A DNA stretch of 64,000 nt, taken from NCBI GenBank assembly GCA_029721435.1, contig CM056574.1:32320001-32384000 (forward strand), written 5' to 3'. The notes under the pieces were generated by a model that was not told where the DNA came from, did not search any database, and saw only the letters and a program-made list of their open reading frames with translations. A program made the translations under genes and the position numbers. Shown here piece by piece: positions 40,224-51,612 of the stretch. The DNA comes from Gymnothorax reevesii (Eukaryota > Chordata > Actinopteri > Anguilliformes > Muraenidae). Position 1 is the first letter of the stretch, and the number at the start of each line of letters is the position of its first letter.

Positions 40224-40410
40224 TTAACCCCTTTGCGCAGAATACAAAAATTACCAGTATGTCCTGTTATGCATGACCCTATTATGGCTTTATAAACTGG
40301 AAAATTATTCAAATGAAGCAAGACATTTGGAAATTCAGTTATAGAATTATTTAAGTATTTAATTTCGGAATTAACGGACGCCGGTGTCTTTATCTGCGCA
40401 AAGGGGTTAA
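40224..40410. mobile_element. TTAA-flanked piggyBac-like MITE
   Basis: TTAA at 40224-40227 and 40407-40410 flank a 179-bp element whose 13-bp ends CCCCTTTGCGCAG and CTGCGCAAAGGGG are perfect inverted repeats. TTAA targets and CCC...GGG ends are the mark of piggyBac-type transposition. There is no coding capacity. Confidence 0.85.
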
Positions 40411-41589
40411 GAAAAACTCTTTTTGAAGAAACTTTTGAAGAAAAAGAACAGCTACTCTTGCATTTGATTTAGGAAAAGAAGAGAAATATTTGAGTTAACG
40501 GAAGGCCTCAATGCTACACAACTTAATTCTGCTGCCGTGTTGGTTGGACTTAGGTGGCAAGAGAAACTGTGTCAAACATTATGATAATATTATGACAACT
40601 CATGCCAAACACCAAAATGCAGCAACAGCAAAAAGCAACTGTGAGGCCATACGTTATAGCTCTCCAACATAGACAGTCAGACACTTGGTAGACTAGTCGC
40701 TGGTAACTGCAGAACTAAATCTATACAAATCATCACAGAATTAAATCAGTCCATATCTGAACCAGACTAAACAAAATCAGACATTTGTGAGCTTCACAAA
40801 CCTGGTATTTATCACTGCATTTCTGATGATTTGACCACCCTCTTGTATGTTTATATGCATTGAACACCTCCTCACAGTCAAAACAATCGTGAAGTCATAA
40901 ACCTGGTAAAAAAAACCTCTACACTTAAAAACCCATTTGCACATGAATCTAACTGAGCTCAGTGGGTCCCCCTGCTGGTGAAAGGGAATAGCCTTGATTC
41001 TGATTAAAAATACAGTATTTCAGACAGCAATCGACTTGAATAGGTGATACATTGAAGTACACAGAACTGCAAAGTCATGGTAGGTCAGACTGCTGTGCTA
41101 TCAAGGCAGGTAAGTTACTTCTTCCACAAGGTCCTCAGTGCTCCCGTGATTTGGCTCAGGGAAAAAAAAATCATGTTTGTTTTCAGACACAAAAGAGAAT
41201 TTTGAAAAAAAAAAAATCTTTAATTTACCAGTCAAGAACCCACCTTTGAAATCCTCTTCCAATAGACTGGCCACACTTGACAACAGAAACACTGAAAGTC
41301 AACCAATCATTTCAAAAGCCACACATATTCCTTTGTGAAGCGAATCCATACTAACAGCACTAGTGTGCGCTCTAGCTATATATGTTGGATTCCCAGTCAG
41401 TAAATCTGAGTCACCTCCCTACCACTTAATACACACCCATTCATCTTACACCAAATGCATTAATGTCTGTGATTGGCCGTGTTGAATCTTGTGAAGTGAA
41501 TCGAGTGAGAGCCCATTAATTCCCAGTGACTGTAACCTAGCTGTGGTCCTTCATATTTTCAACCAAAGAGAAGAATCTTGGGTCCCAGT

Positions 41590-42450
41590 CTGTCAAGACT
41601 AATTTCCATAAAACTTGGTATGGTCTCTTCCTCCCTCTACATCCCCCCCATTTCACTCTATACCCTCCCTTCCCTCGATATCCTCTCATCCAGCCTCCCT
41701 TCCCTGCTCCATACATCCACCCTTCTATTACAGCCTCCTTTCCCCTCTCCCTTACATCCTCCCTTCTCCTCGTCCCCTACACCATCCCTTCCCCTCTCCC
41801 CTACATCCACCCTTCCACTAAAGCCTCCCTTCCCCTCTCCCCTACACCCTAACTTCCCCTTTCGCCTACATCCCCCCTTCTCCTCACACCTAATACCATT
41901 CCTTCTCCCCTCTGCCTACACCCTCCTTTCCCCTCCCCTACACCCTTCCGTTCTCCACTTCTCCTACACCCTCCCTTTCCCTCTCCCCTACACCCTCCCT
42001 TCTCATCTCCTCCTACACCCTCCCATCTCCTCACCCCCTACACCCTCACTTCCCCTCACCTACTACTCCCTTTTCCCCCTCTTCCCCTCAGCTATACCCT
42101 CACTTCCTGTCTCCTCCTACACCCTACCCTCCCCATTTTCCCCACATCCTCCTTTCCCCTCTCCCTATACCCTCCCTTCTCCCCTCCCCCTACATCCTCC
42201 TTCTCCTCAACCCCTACACCTTCCCTCCCTTTCTCCCCCTATGCCCTCCCTTCTCCTCCCACCCAACACCCTTCTTTCCTTTCTTCACCTACACCCTCTT
42301 TTCTCCTCTCCTTTTATATGCATCCGTCTCCTCTCCCCTTATACCCTCCCTTCTCATCTCTTCCTGCAACCTGCCTTCTTTCCTCCCCCCTCACCCATCC
42401 AATCTCCTCTCCTACCTTCCCCTCCCCTCCTCCTTTCTCCCCATACCCTG
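41590..42450 (+). repeat. Pyrimidine-rich minisatellite (~860 bp)
   Basis: About 35 degenerate copies of a roughly 22-26 bp unit of the type CTACACCCTCCCTTCCCCTC. The plus strand is nearly all pyrimidine with a TACA or ATAC spacer in each unit; the cbfb sense strand is G/A-rich. It opens a 316-codon reading frame by chance of composition. Confidence 0.9.
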
Positions 42451-42752
42451 GCATCCTACCTCCCCAACAACCTCGTTCCTTCTTCCCAGACTAGCAGGCT
42501 GCTGGGGCTCCTGTTGCAGGAAGTCTAAAGACTGTGATCGTTCATATTTCTTTTTCTTCTCTTAACTCCTGCATTCATTCTGTCGATTGAAAAAATAAAA
42601 AGGAAAAAAAGGAAAACTGAAGTCTTTCCAGACCTGAAAACGTGCCAAGCATTTTAAACAGGACCCAAATTAAACAGAAGCACACATGTTACCAGCTATC
42701 AGAGGCTATCAGCCACTGAAAGCCTCATTCAGAAGAGTCCAAGAAACTATTC

Positions 42753-42773
42753 ATACACACACACACACACACA
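42753..42773 (+). repeat. (AC)n microsatellite
   Basis: Short AC run, followed 45 bp later by an (AT)n run (42818-42833). Confidence 0.9.
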
Positions 42774-43251
42774 ACTGACATGCTTATACACATACACACA
42801 TGAAATTGTACACCAAGTATATATATATATATTATACTTACAGTATAATCAGCAGACTATAGCCCTACTGGTATGTCACAATTTTGATCAGATTTCCAGG
42901 AACTCAAATCCAAATACCAGTGGACAACTTTCACATAAATAAACACTGAAAGGGTTTTTCCTCTTATTTTTGGATTGTTCATATATTTTTTATGTAAACC
43001 CACCCCCTACCTCGACACAGAGACACACATTATGACATGTACAATTCCCTGAATAATAATAATAATTCTGAACGGATCTTTGGGCCATTAACAACAAATT
43101 TAAGGAGGCTTTCTGGGGCTGGTCCAAGGAGAACATTTATAGCTCCATCAGGCTAAACACACAGTTTTGACTGGGAGACAGCCAGCAGTCACTGACATAT
43201 GAGAACAGCAGCAGTACTCTTCTGAGGGGAGGGGTTATATATAAACATGCG

Positions 43252-43353
43252 TGCAGACACACACATACACATGCATACACACACATGCACACACACGCAT
43301 AAAAGTGTGCGCGCCCGCGCACACACACACATGCACACACACACACACACCAA
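43252..43353 (+). repeat. Imperfect (AC)n/(CG) microsatellite
   Basis: AC repeats with ATGC words and a central GTGCGCGCCCGCGCAC segment (alternating purine-pyrimidine, Z-DNA-prone) near 43307-43322. Confidence 0.9.
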
Positions 43354-44248
43354 ACACACCAGTCTCTGCACTGTAAAAACTTGAATGATCCACCTTGACA
43401 CAGAAAGGAGCAGAGTGATTATAGGTCACCAAGCAATACATTGTAAGCTTTTCAGTCATTTAGTTTTAATACAAATTTTTTCAACTCTTTGCACTTTTCA
43501 GTTTTTACCTTTTTCTCACTGATGAAAATTCATTTATTTTTTCACAGAAATGAAATTCACAATTCATGATGGCTTGTGATTCAGGTAAAGACTGATATAA
43601 CTTTGAGGGGATGAATCTTCATTCTGAAGATAATTCTGTTTAGGACAAGCTCAATCTGCATCAGCAAAACCAGCCATATATGGATTATCTTCAATATATT
43701 TTCAGCATATTGAAGTTCTCCTGATCGCCCTTCATGTATAAAAATAGGGGCAAAGCCACTGCGCTCGCTTGGCCAAACATGGCCAAAATCAAACTTGGCC
43801 TAGATTTTTATCCCATTTACATGCATATAAAATATGAAAAGGATCTGCGAAAAACTAAAGACGCTAGAGCGCTGACAAGGCAAAAAGTTTACGGACGCAC
43901 GACAGACCACCACGAAGGCATCTAACCACAGCATAAGCCCAATTGCCCCAGAGGCCAAGTGGGCTAAAAATCTCTTTCAGCAATCTGAGAAGCCCTGCAA
44001 GTAGGCAGTAAAAGACATTAAAATTAGGATCAATTTCAGTTGGTGTCAAAAGGACCCAGGTGTATCTAAATTTAGAAGCTCATAGTGAAAAGTGCGCTGT
44101 CTTTATCAAGGTGGTCCAAGGCTCTATCAGATTTGTCCTGTAAGCAGAGCTCAATTGCCCCCAACCTAAAATTTTATTCCACAAAAGTGTAGCGCACCTT
44201 CAGGATTTGGGTGCAGATATTTCACACTGGCGGGAGATGCAGTTAAGG

Positions 44249-44335
44249 GTGTGGCAGTATAGCAGCATAATGGTTTGGGAGCTGGGATTGTGGCTCAGCA
44301 GCTGCAGGTTTGAGTCTACAACTGCTTTCATTCCC
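44249..44335 (+). repeat. tRNA-like SINE head
   Basis: The stretch GTGTGGCAGTATAGCAGCAT with AATGGTTTGGGAGCTGGGAT, then GCAGGTTTGAGTCTACAACT, has the layout of a degenerate tRNA (A-box-like, then B-box-like GGTTTGAGTCT at 44307-44317), as in tRNA-derived fish SINEs. It is not a functional tRNA. Confidence 0.5.
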
Positions 44336-45787
44336 TGGCTCCTTTGTTCTCCTTTGATCAAACTATGTCCACGCACAAACACAAAGAATATGTCAGTTCT
44401 GCCGACAGGGCAAATACACAATCCCATTTTTTTTTAATGATGTCCTCAAATATATTCTAAAACGTGACATCTATTACAACCAATTTTAGCTTGAGTTATC
44501 AAACTTTTCAATGAAATTTCCTTTTTCAATCCAATAATTAAAAAAAAAAAAAAAAACAAAACATGAAACTAACAGTTTACTCTGTGGGGTAAATAATTTT
44601 GAGACAAACCATAAGCTACTGTACTGTAACATGTCAAGAAGGTCTGAATGAGCCTTGCACATTAACATCCCAAAATTTAACCTACATGTACTTCAACTTT
44701 GAAGAGTTAGCCAGTTGACAGCAACTTTCAGATCACACCAGAGATTTTGATTGGGCTTTAGCGTAGCAATTCCAGAATTTTAATCTTTTAAAACCATTCA
44801 TTTCCAATTTTAGCCCCTGCACAGTTGAAACATTGGCCCACAAGTAAGTGGGATGAGGTATATTTGCACTCATCCAGTTTTTCATGGTGAAATTTCGACG
44901 GAACTGTTCGCAGATATGTGCAAGAACCTTATCTCAAAGAAATTATTTTACAGTGTCAGTACTTCAACAACTTAAGTAACTCATTTTGTTAGGAGACAAA
45001 ACAGGAAACTTCAGATTTTTGTCCATGGAAATCTGTCATTTTAGAAATCTGCAGAAGACACGAATCACAGCCAAATCAATATCCTTATCAAGGCAAGGTC
45101 TAAGGCAAATAAAAGTTTTTTGTAGCTTCTACTCTCAAAAACGTGCCAACTCCGAGAAATTTCAACAGAATATCCTGCGTTAACTTGGCAAATCAACACG
45201 AATTACAATCAATTTTACCACCAAGTACATACCGAAAGTACTGTGTACATATGAAATATTACCTTTCCTATCCTTATCGACTTTCTGGATAATAAGCCCA
45301 CTAGTTCAGTAGTGGCCAAGTACTAGAGTCAGAGGGACCCACCATTTGCAGGTATTAAACTCAACAGAACATTACCTCTGCCAAGTATACAGCCTGCCAA
45401 CGGCAGGATGTTATAGTGACAGCTGGGAAGAATTTTAGTCCGTGGTAAAATTACATTTTTGACAGTGTATATTGTTAGGCTTGTATAGAAAGGACACAAG
45501 TTGTATTTTTTATGCAGGTGAAACTACAACGGTAGTAAGCACGGTAAGAATTTTTCACATGGGCAAAAATGTCCTTGAGACTGTATGCCAGAAAACGCTT
45601 TTGAAGAAAAAATAATTTTTCAGCGCTTGAGTTGAAACAGAAGGCCCAGCAGTTCAAGGCCTTGAAAACATAACTTGCCAGAGTGATGCTGACGGGACAG
45701 TAACTCTACATCAGAAGGCATATACAGCATAGAACTTGATCTCATTTTCTATTGGTAAGCTTCTAACCAAATCCTCAAAATATCTAT

Positions 45788-45941
45788 TAAGCTGCTTTCA
45801 AACCGGACGCGAAACAATTTTTTGCACGACAGATTACATTCAAAGTCAATGCAAAGACGCGAGTACGCGCGTTTCACATTGACTTTGAATGTAATCTGTC
45901 GTGCAAAAAATTTGTTTCGCGTCCGGTGTGAAAGCAGCTTT
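45788..45941. mobile_element. Hairpin MITE, family A, copy 2
   Basis: A nearly perfect inverted repeat of about 154 bp: AAGCTGCTTTCAAACCGGAC on the left, and the complement ending GTCCGGTGTGAAAGCAGCTT on the right. Arms include GACAGATTACATTCAAAGTC. The loop contains CGCGAGTACGCGCG. It is better preserved than copy 1 at 17223-17359. Confidence 0.85.
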
Positions 45942-45994
45942 GGTGGGGTTTTCCCCAGGCGCCGCCATCGTCATCATCATAATCATCATCATTA

Positions 45995-46070
45995 GGTGAC
46001 ACGGTGGCAGACTGGCCAGCGCTGCTGCTTTACAGCAAGAAGGTTGTGGGCTCAAATCAGGCCCATATAC
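45995..46070 (+). repeat. 5' fragment of the same teleost SINE-like repeat
   Basis: GGTGACACGGTGGCAGACTG then GCGCTGCTGCTTTACAGCAA and GAAGGTTGTGGGCTCAAATC resemble the head of the insertion at 22291-22618 (with a B-box-like GTGGGCTCAAATC). Only the head is present. A (CAT)n run (45968-45993) separates it from the hairpin MITE. Confidence 0.6.
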
Positions 46071-46893
46071 ATTATTTTGCATAAATATTGTTTGATTATC
46101 GTTACAAAATAGAGCAGCTCTTTGGAAACCAGCATAGACACAGCTCAGAATCCTCATTTTTGTGGCATTCTCATCAAATTTGGATCAGGATACATCCAGA
46201 GTTGTAGCTGTGGTTCCATTGTATTTCTAACTGACCAAGGCATCTGCATTCAATCAAAAATTCTTTTAGATGAAAAAAATCTGTTCTTCGGCTACTTTGT
46301 TTCGGTAATGTTTAAAGTAATCCTGATTCTTGGAAAAAAATTCCTTAAGGAAAACTATCAGAGGGGACTAGGACAATACCTGTCGTCAAATGGGTTCAAG
46401 ATTTGTAACCATTTAATTTTAGGAAAGTCTTTTTGGCTCTATATAGCCTAATGTGCATGTACACTTCCCTGAAACCTCAGTAACATACATAAGATACAGA
46501 CACTTTTAAATATCCAAAACAATGAAATTTAATAGAATTTGGAATGAAATAGTCACTTGGACTGACTGGACAGAAATTCAAATTCCATTTGAGGGCACAG
46601 CAATTAAAATGCATTTTACTATTAGGATTTTGTACGATTTACTACCCCTTTACCCCATCCCCTCAATGAAGGCTCCACTGAAATTAATTGGAAGTGTAAG
46701 GGGGGGGATTTGCAAAGTTCTGGGGCAGAACTGTACAACATGATAATTCCAGCAAATGATTTCTGTCCTACCAACCCCTATGGACCAATTCATTCCAAAT
46801 ACTATTTAAATGTCAGATATTTAGAATTCAAAACTGTTTTCTATGACCGCCAATCTGGTTTCAGTAAAGTGTTTACACACTTTTAGCTATATA

Positions 46894-47435
46894 CAGTACA
46901 GGCCAAAGGTTTGGACACACCATCTCTTTCAATGCGTTTTCTTTATTTTCATGACTATTTACATTGTAGATTCTCACTGAAGGCATCAAAACTATGAATG
47001 AACACATGTGGAATTATGTATATATCTAACAGTTGTCCAATTGGGCTGTTGGCTGTGTATCAACCTGACTTCTGCACAACACAACTGATGGTCCCAACCC
47101 CATTTATAAGGCAATAAATTCCACTAATTAACCCTGACAAGCCACACCTGTGAAGTGAAAACCATTTCAGGAGACTACCTCTTGAAGCTCTTCAAGAGAA
47201 TGCCAAGAGTGGGCAAAGCAGTAATCAGAGCAAAGGGTGGCTACTTTGAAAAAAACTAGAATATAAGACATGTTTTCAGTTACAGGTATTTCACACTTTG
47301 TTGTTAAGTACATAATTCCACATGTGTTCATTCATAGTTTTGATGCCTCCAGTGAGAATCTACAATGTAAATAGTCATGAAAATAAAGGAAACGCAAAGA
47401 ATGAGAAGGTGTGTCCAAACTTTTGGCCTGTACTG
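46894..47435. mobile_element. Non-autonomous Tc1-like element
   Basis: The ends CAGTACAGGCCAAAGGTTTG and its complement (47435 inward, CAGTACAGGCCAAAAGTTTG) start inverted repeats of about 120 bp or more (matching TGCGTTTTC/TTTATTTTCATGACTA and AAAACTATGAATGAACACAT). A TA precedes the left end; on the right the expected TA reads TC. There is no transposase ORF in its 542 bp; the core keeps AAGCCACACCTGTGAAGTGA-type untranslated sequence. Confidence 0.85.
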
Positions 47436-48796
47436 TCCGTAGCACATTCGGGGTTCCTTTTCACCTTATTCCCATGGGGGAGGGGGGCAGGTCACATGGT
47501 TTCTGGTAAACTACAGCAGTGACTAAATGGCCAGCCATTCTGAGAACTGCCGTTCACAAGGCCACTTTTCCAAAGGGGGCAAAATGTCAAGACTGTTGTT
47601 CCCTGTACGATTACTTCTCTTTCAACCAATGGGATATGTTATTCAGTCCATATTGTCGCTGGGCTCTTGATCATCTCTCTGACCATTACAACTCTCATTC
47701 CTTTGCTTAATTTGGAAGGATGACCAGATCGTGGCAGTGTTTGGGTACTTTTTCATCATTTTCACCACAGACATAACAAGACTTTGCAGTACAACAAAAT
47801 GAGAAATAATGAATGCATTGTGACAATTTGCTGAAGGTGTTTTGTGTGTTAGCTGAGCTAGCCGTTTGTTGTTACAGTCACAGGGCCAGCTAAATTGCTC
47901 TATATCTCATATAGTAGTCATTGTCACCTGTTATCAACAATGGAAATATGGCAACCTGAGCGAGAGGGGATGGCAGCATGGGTAAGATCCAACGCAGTGC
48001 CACAGGTAGTAAAAAAATTGCAGATGGGAGGGTATGGGTGAGAGAGTGCGAGAGAAAGAGAGATATGAGGAGAGAAAGAGAGTGGTAGAGAACAACAATG
48101 CATTAGCGAGCCTTATGTAAGGCCTCCCTCCCAGTCTGTGTGGCAATCACACCACCGCCGGCTCATTTGACAGACACCTTTAGCGCAATTACAAAAACAC
48201 GGCAAACCCAGCTCAGACAGTGAAGTCTAGACATGCTGGTCTCCGGGAGCTTAGAGCGGAGTACGGCGGGACTGAGCGAGGCGAAGAGGCAGCCGTAATG
48301 AGCAGCATTAACTCACGGGCTGAAGGTGGGCGGAGGGCCTGAACTGAAAGCACAGGATACAATGAAAGATTTATCCTGCCTTACGGAGGGTGCTCTCAAT
48401 GCACCTCGCACCTAACCAGCAACTTAAGTACATAATCATAGCACCTCTGAACAATGTAGCGCAAAACGTTCAGCGCTCAGACAGTACACAGGATCCTAAC
48501 CGAACATATGCATACTCTGTATGAATTGAGGTAACCCTGAAGATTTTACTGTGTATGTAACAGGAGCCAATTTCACCTCAGTCAAATGAAGAAACAAGAT
48601 GAAATTCAATTCACGGACTGAAAAATGCCTATAATGCAACGTGTTCCCCCCAAATCAGACCTAACACAACTTCCTGTTCACAAGCAGCTATTTCCACTTC
48701 CTGTGGGGGGGAGGAGAGCCAGCTTTTAAGGGGGCGACAGAGATAAATCTACGAGGCTCTAAGGCTACTGTTAAAACGGACACACAATGAGTTTGC

Positions 48797-48801
<5 letters not shown>

Positions 48802-48828
<27 letters not shown>

Positions 48829-48829
48829 C
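48802..48829 (+). repeat. (AC)n microsatellite
   Basis: About 28 bp of AC in cbfb intron 3. Confidence 0.95.
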
Positions 48830-48929
48830 GTACATGCATGTTTGTGCATGCATATAAACACAGATACACACACATGCGAGCAAACACACACGCACAGATC
48901 TACTCTGCTCCAACTACACAGAGGGGGCC

Positions 48930-48937
48930 TCACACAC

Positions 48938-48997
<60 letters not shown>

Positions 48998-49010
48998 ACA
49001 CACACACACA

Positions 49011-49042
<32 letters not shown>
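48930..49042 (+). repeat. Long (AC)n microsatellite
   Basis: About 113 bp of AC with a few single-base interruptions; the longest simple repeat in the window. ORFs of poly-Thr-His or poly-Cys-Val here are artefacts. Confidence 0.97.
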
Positions 49043-49043
<1 letters not shown>

Positions 49044-51084
49044 GCCCGCCCACTGCTCTTGGAAATGAAATGACAGCTCCTTCCACGCTATAACAATTTG
49101 GGAGCTTTCATCATTTAATGTCACTTTGAACTGCAATGTGGATGCAATCAATCACTGCTATTATAGAAACTCCAAACAGTAGAGGGGTAGAGAGGGAAGG
49201 AGAGACAGGCAGAGAGAGGTAGAGAGAGAGCGAGTGGGAGAGAGGAAGTCCAGAATGCTAGAAAGAATGAGAAAAAGCACGTTTCACGGCAGTAACTGAC
49301 AGTGCGGTACGTGACAGACTGCGAGCGTATTTCTGTTTGCACATCTTAGTATTTATTTAATGCCCTATATGAAAAAGAGATAGGAAAGAATGTAAAATAC
49401 GATATTCTGAACAAGAAATAAACACAGAGACACAAAAATGCATCCGTGCCCGCGCACACACACACGCACACACAAAGTAGGGTAGATAGGGTAAGCAAAA
49501 GCGCGCAAGAAAAAAATCGTTACAAAAATAAATAGTCAGAAAAATATTTAAACTTAACACACAGGGCGGATTCTGGATAACTTGTTTTTCCGTGAAACGG
49601 ACAGATTGTCCCACATCCTCTTATTTTAAGGATATTTTGAGCAACCATCAAACAGGAGCTTCATTTATGAGCAGTCCCCACCCTTCCCTTCCCATGCTGC
49701 ACTAGGAGAGCCAAATTACCCACAATCCCTGAGGGTGGGAGCCCAGAGCATCAACTATTAAAACTGCAGCACTCAGAGTTCCCGAGCACCCCGCTGGAAT
49801 GACTTCCACATCTGCGCGGGCCGCGAGAGAATGGCAGAGGCTTTTTTTAAGTACGACGAGGAACAGGGGGAAAATGTGGATGCGAGCGCAGAAACAGTTT
49901 AACCGCAAACTTCCTCCGGCGACATAAACGTCAAGGCCCACATCCCCCACCCCTTCCGACGTGCACGAGCACACATGTGCCTACACGCGCACACACAAAC
50001 AAATTACTCACTCACTCACTCGAGGAAAACAGACACATAACGGAAAAAAAGTGCAAGGACTGAAAGATTCCGAGAAATGAACTCTTTAAAAATGGGGCTC
50101 ACGCTGTTTTATAAGCGTGAACAGGTTAAAGCTGTAATAGAGTATGTAATCCTCCATAGATTCTGGTTCTTTCTTTAACTACCTCCCTCCCCGTCTATCT
50201 CCTACCCTCTACTCAATCTCTTTTCACTGATCCTTCCTCCATCTCGGTCTGGTATTGGGTCAGCCGCTTGGGAAAGCTCGTGCGGGCCGTGCACTGAGGG
50301 AATCGCGGCTGGAGTGACAGTGGTGGCCGATGCTTATGGAGCGACCGGGAGAATGGAGACCAGGGTACAAATTAGGGCAGTGCCACTCGCCACTGGCCGG
50401 GGCGGTCGCCCGGCCACACGGCCACTCGGGAGGCGGATGAAAACCGCCAGAGCTATGCTCCGTACCCCCACAGACAAACAAAGCGGCCAAGCAAACCTCA
50501 GCGCCAACCAGCACCGATATAACAAGAGAGATACGACAGCCACGGAGAGTGAGAGAGACAGACAGTGACAGACTAAGGGAGATGCTGTGTTGGTTTTCTT
50601 CGTGTCCACCGTGGTTTCTTATAACAGAGTTGAGACCAACACACACAAGCTCATGCAGCTGTACGTACACGTTAGCGTCCCCACCTACTGCAAACAGCAG
50701 TAGATACAAGGCAGTTCAGTCGGCTGCGACCGCATGGGTGTAGCCCCCGAAAGCCCACTTCTCACGTTTTTTGGCACATGATTCGGCCAATACTGTCGCC
50801 ATGGCAACCAAAATCGTCAAGTGTCATAACTTAAGTATAACACAAGTCTATAGCAAATATGAAAGTAATCGGTCAAAAATTATAGCCTGTACAGCGTCCA
50901 CAAGAAAGTGTCGACGGACGCAGCGGCGGTGGCAGAGACAACAAGCAGGAATCCACAGTAGCTGCCCAACTTCGTTGGGGGTCTACAATTATCGGAAATA
51001 TTGCCAGCTTTTGCGAAGCACACAGCATTGCTGTCTTTGGTACGCATATGGATTCATTCATTTCTGCATTAGCTTAAGGATGTA

Positions 51085-51612
51085 CAGTACCAGTCAGAAG
51101 TTTGGACACACTTTGCTAATGTCACAGCACTCTGTTTTCAGAGAAATCTAAACGGCTTGTCTTCCCTATATAATCTGAAATGGAGTCTTGTGAGAAGTAA
51201 ACAGAAACCAGAAGAAAATAATTTATTTGTTTTGAATTCTCAAAGAAGCCATATTTTGCAAAGTAAACACACAGACAAGCTCCTTCCATTTTCCAACCGG
51301 TGAATTAAAGACAAACTATTTTGGGACATATTGGGCAAAAAGGTCAATGAAAATCGAACCATAAGTGCAGCATATCTAAGGGGACTTAAACAGGGCTGCG
51401 CAGCAGCAAACTCATTATAGCCATAAGACTGCCCTCATGAAGAAAAGAAAGATTGAGTCTGTTCAGCAGATACGACAGCAAGTGCTGGTAAGTTTGATGG
51501 ATTTAAGAATTAGATTTTTTTTCAGAAATAATGGGTGTTTATTTATTTATTCATTTATTTAACATGTATTGTAAGAAAAATGTGGGTATGTCCAAACTTT
51601 TGACTGGTACAG
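51085..51612. mobile_element. Non-autonomous Tc1-like element
   Basis: Ends CAGTACCAGTCAGAAGTTTG (51085) and, inverted, C(T)GTACCAGTCAAAAGTTTG (to 51612), followed by GACA(C/T)AC-type sequence, with TA on both sides (51083-51084, 51613-51614). 528 bp, no intact ORF. The ends are related to those of 46894-47435, but the interiors differ. The core includes GAAGAAAAGAAAGATTGAGT, which may be a transposase-coding relic. Confidence 0.8.

Noticed and set aside
41578..42528. A 316-codon ORF on the plus strand, the longest in the window
   Set aside because: It is a translation of the pyrimidine minisatellite (Pro/Ser/Leu only). The lack of stops follows from the near absence of A and G on that strand. 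No domain and no splice context.
48688..49151. Poly-Cys-Val and poly-Thr-His ORFs
   Set aside because: These are translations of the long (AC)n microsatellite.
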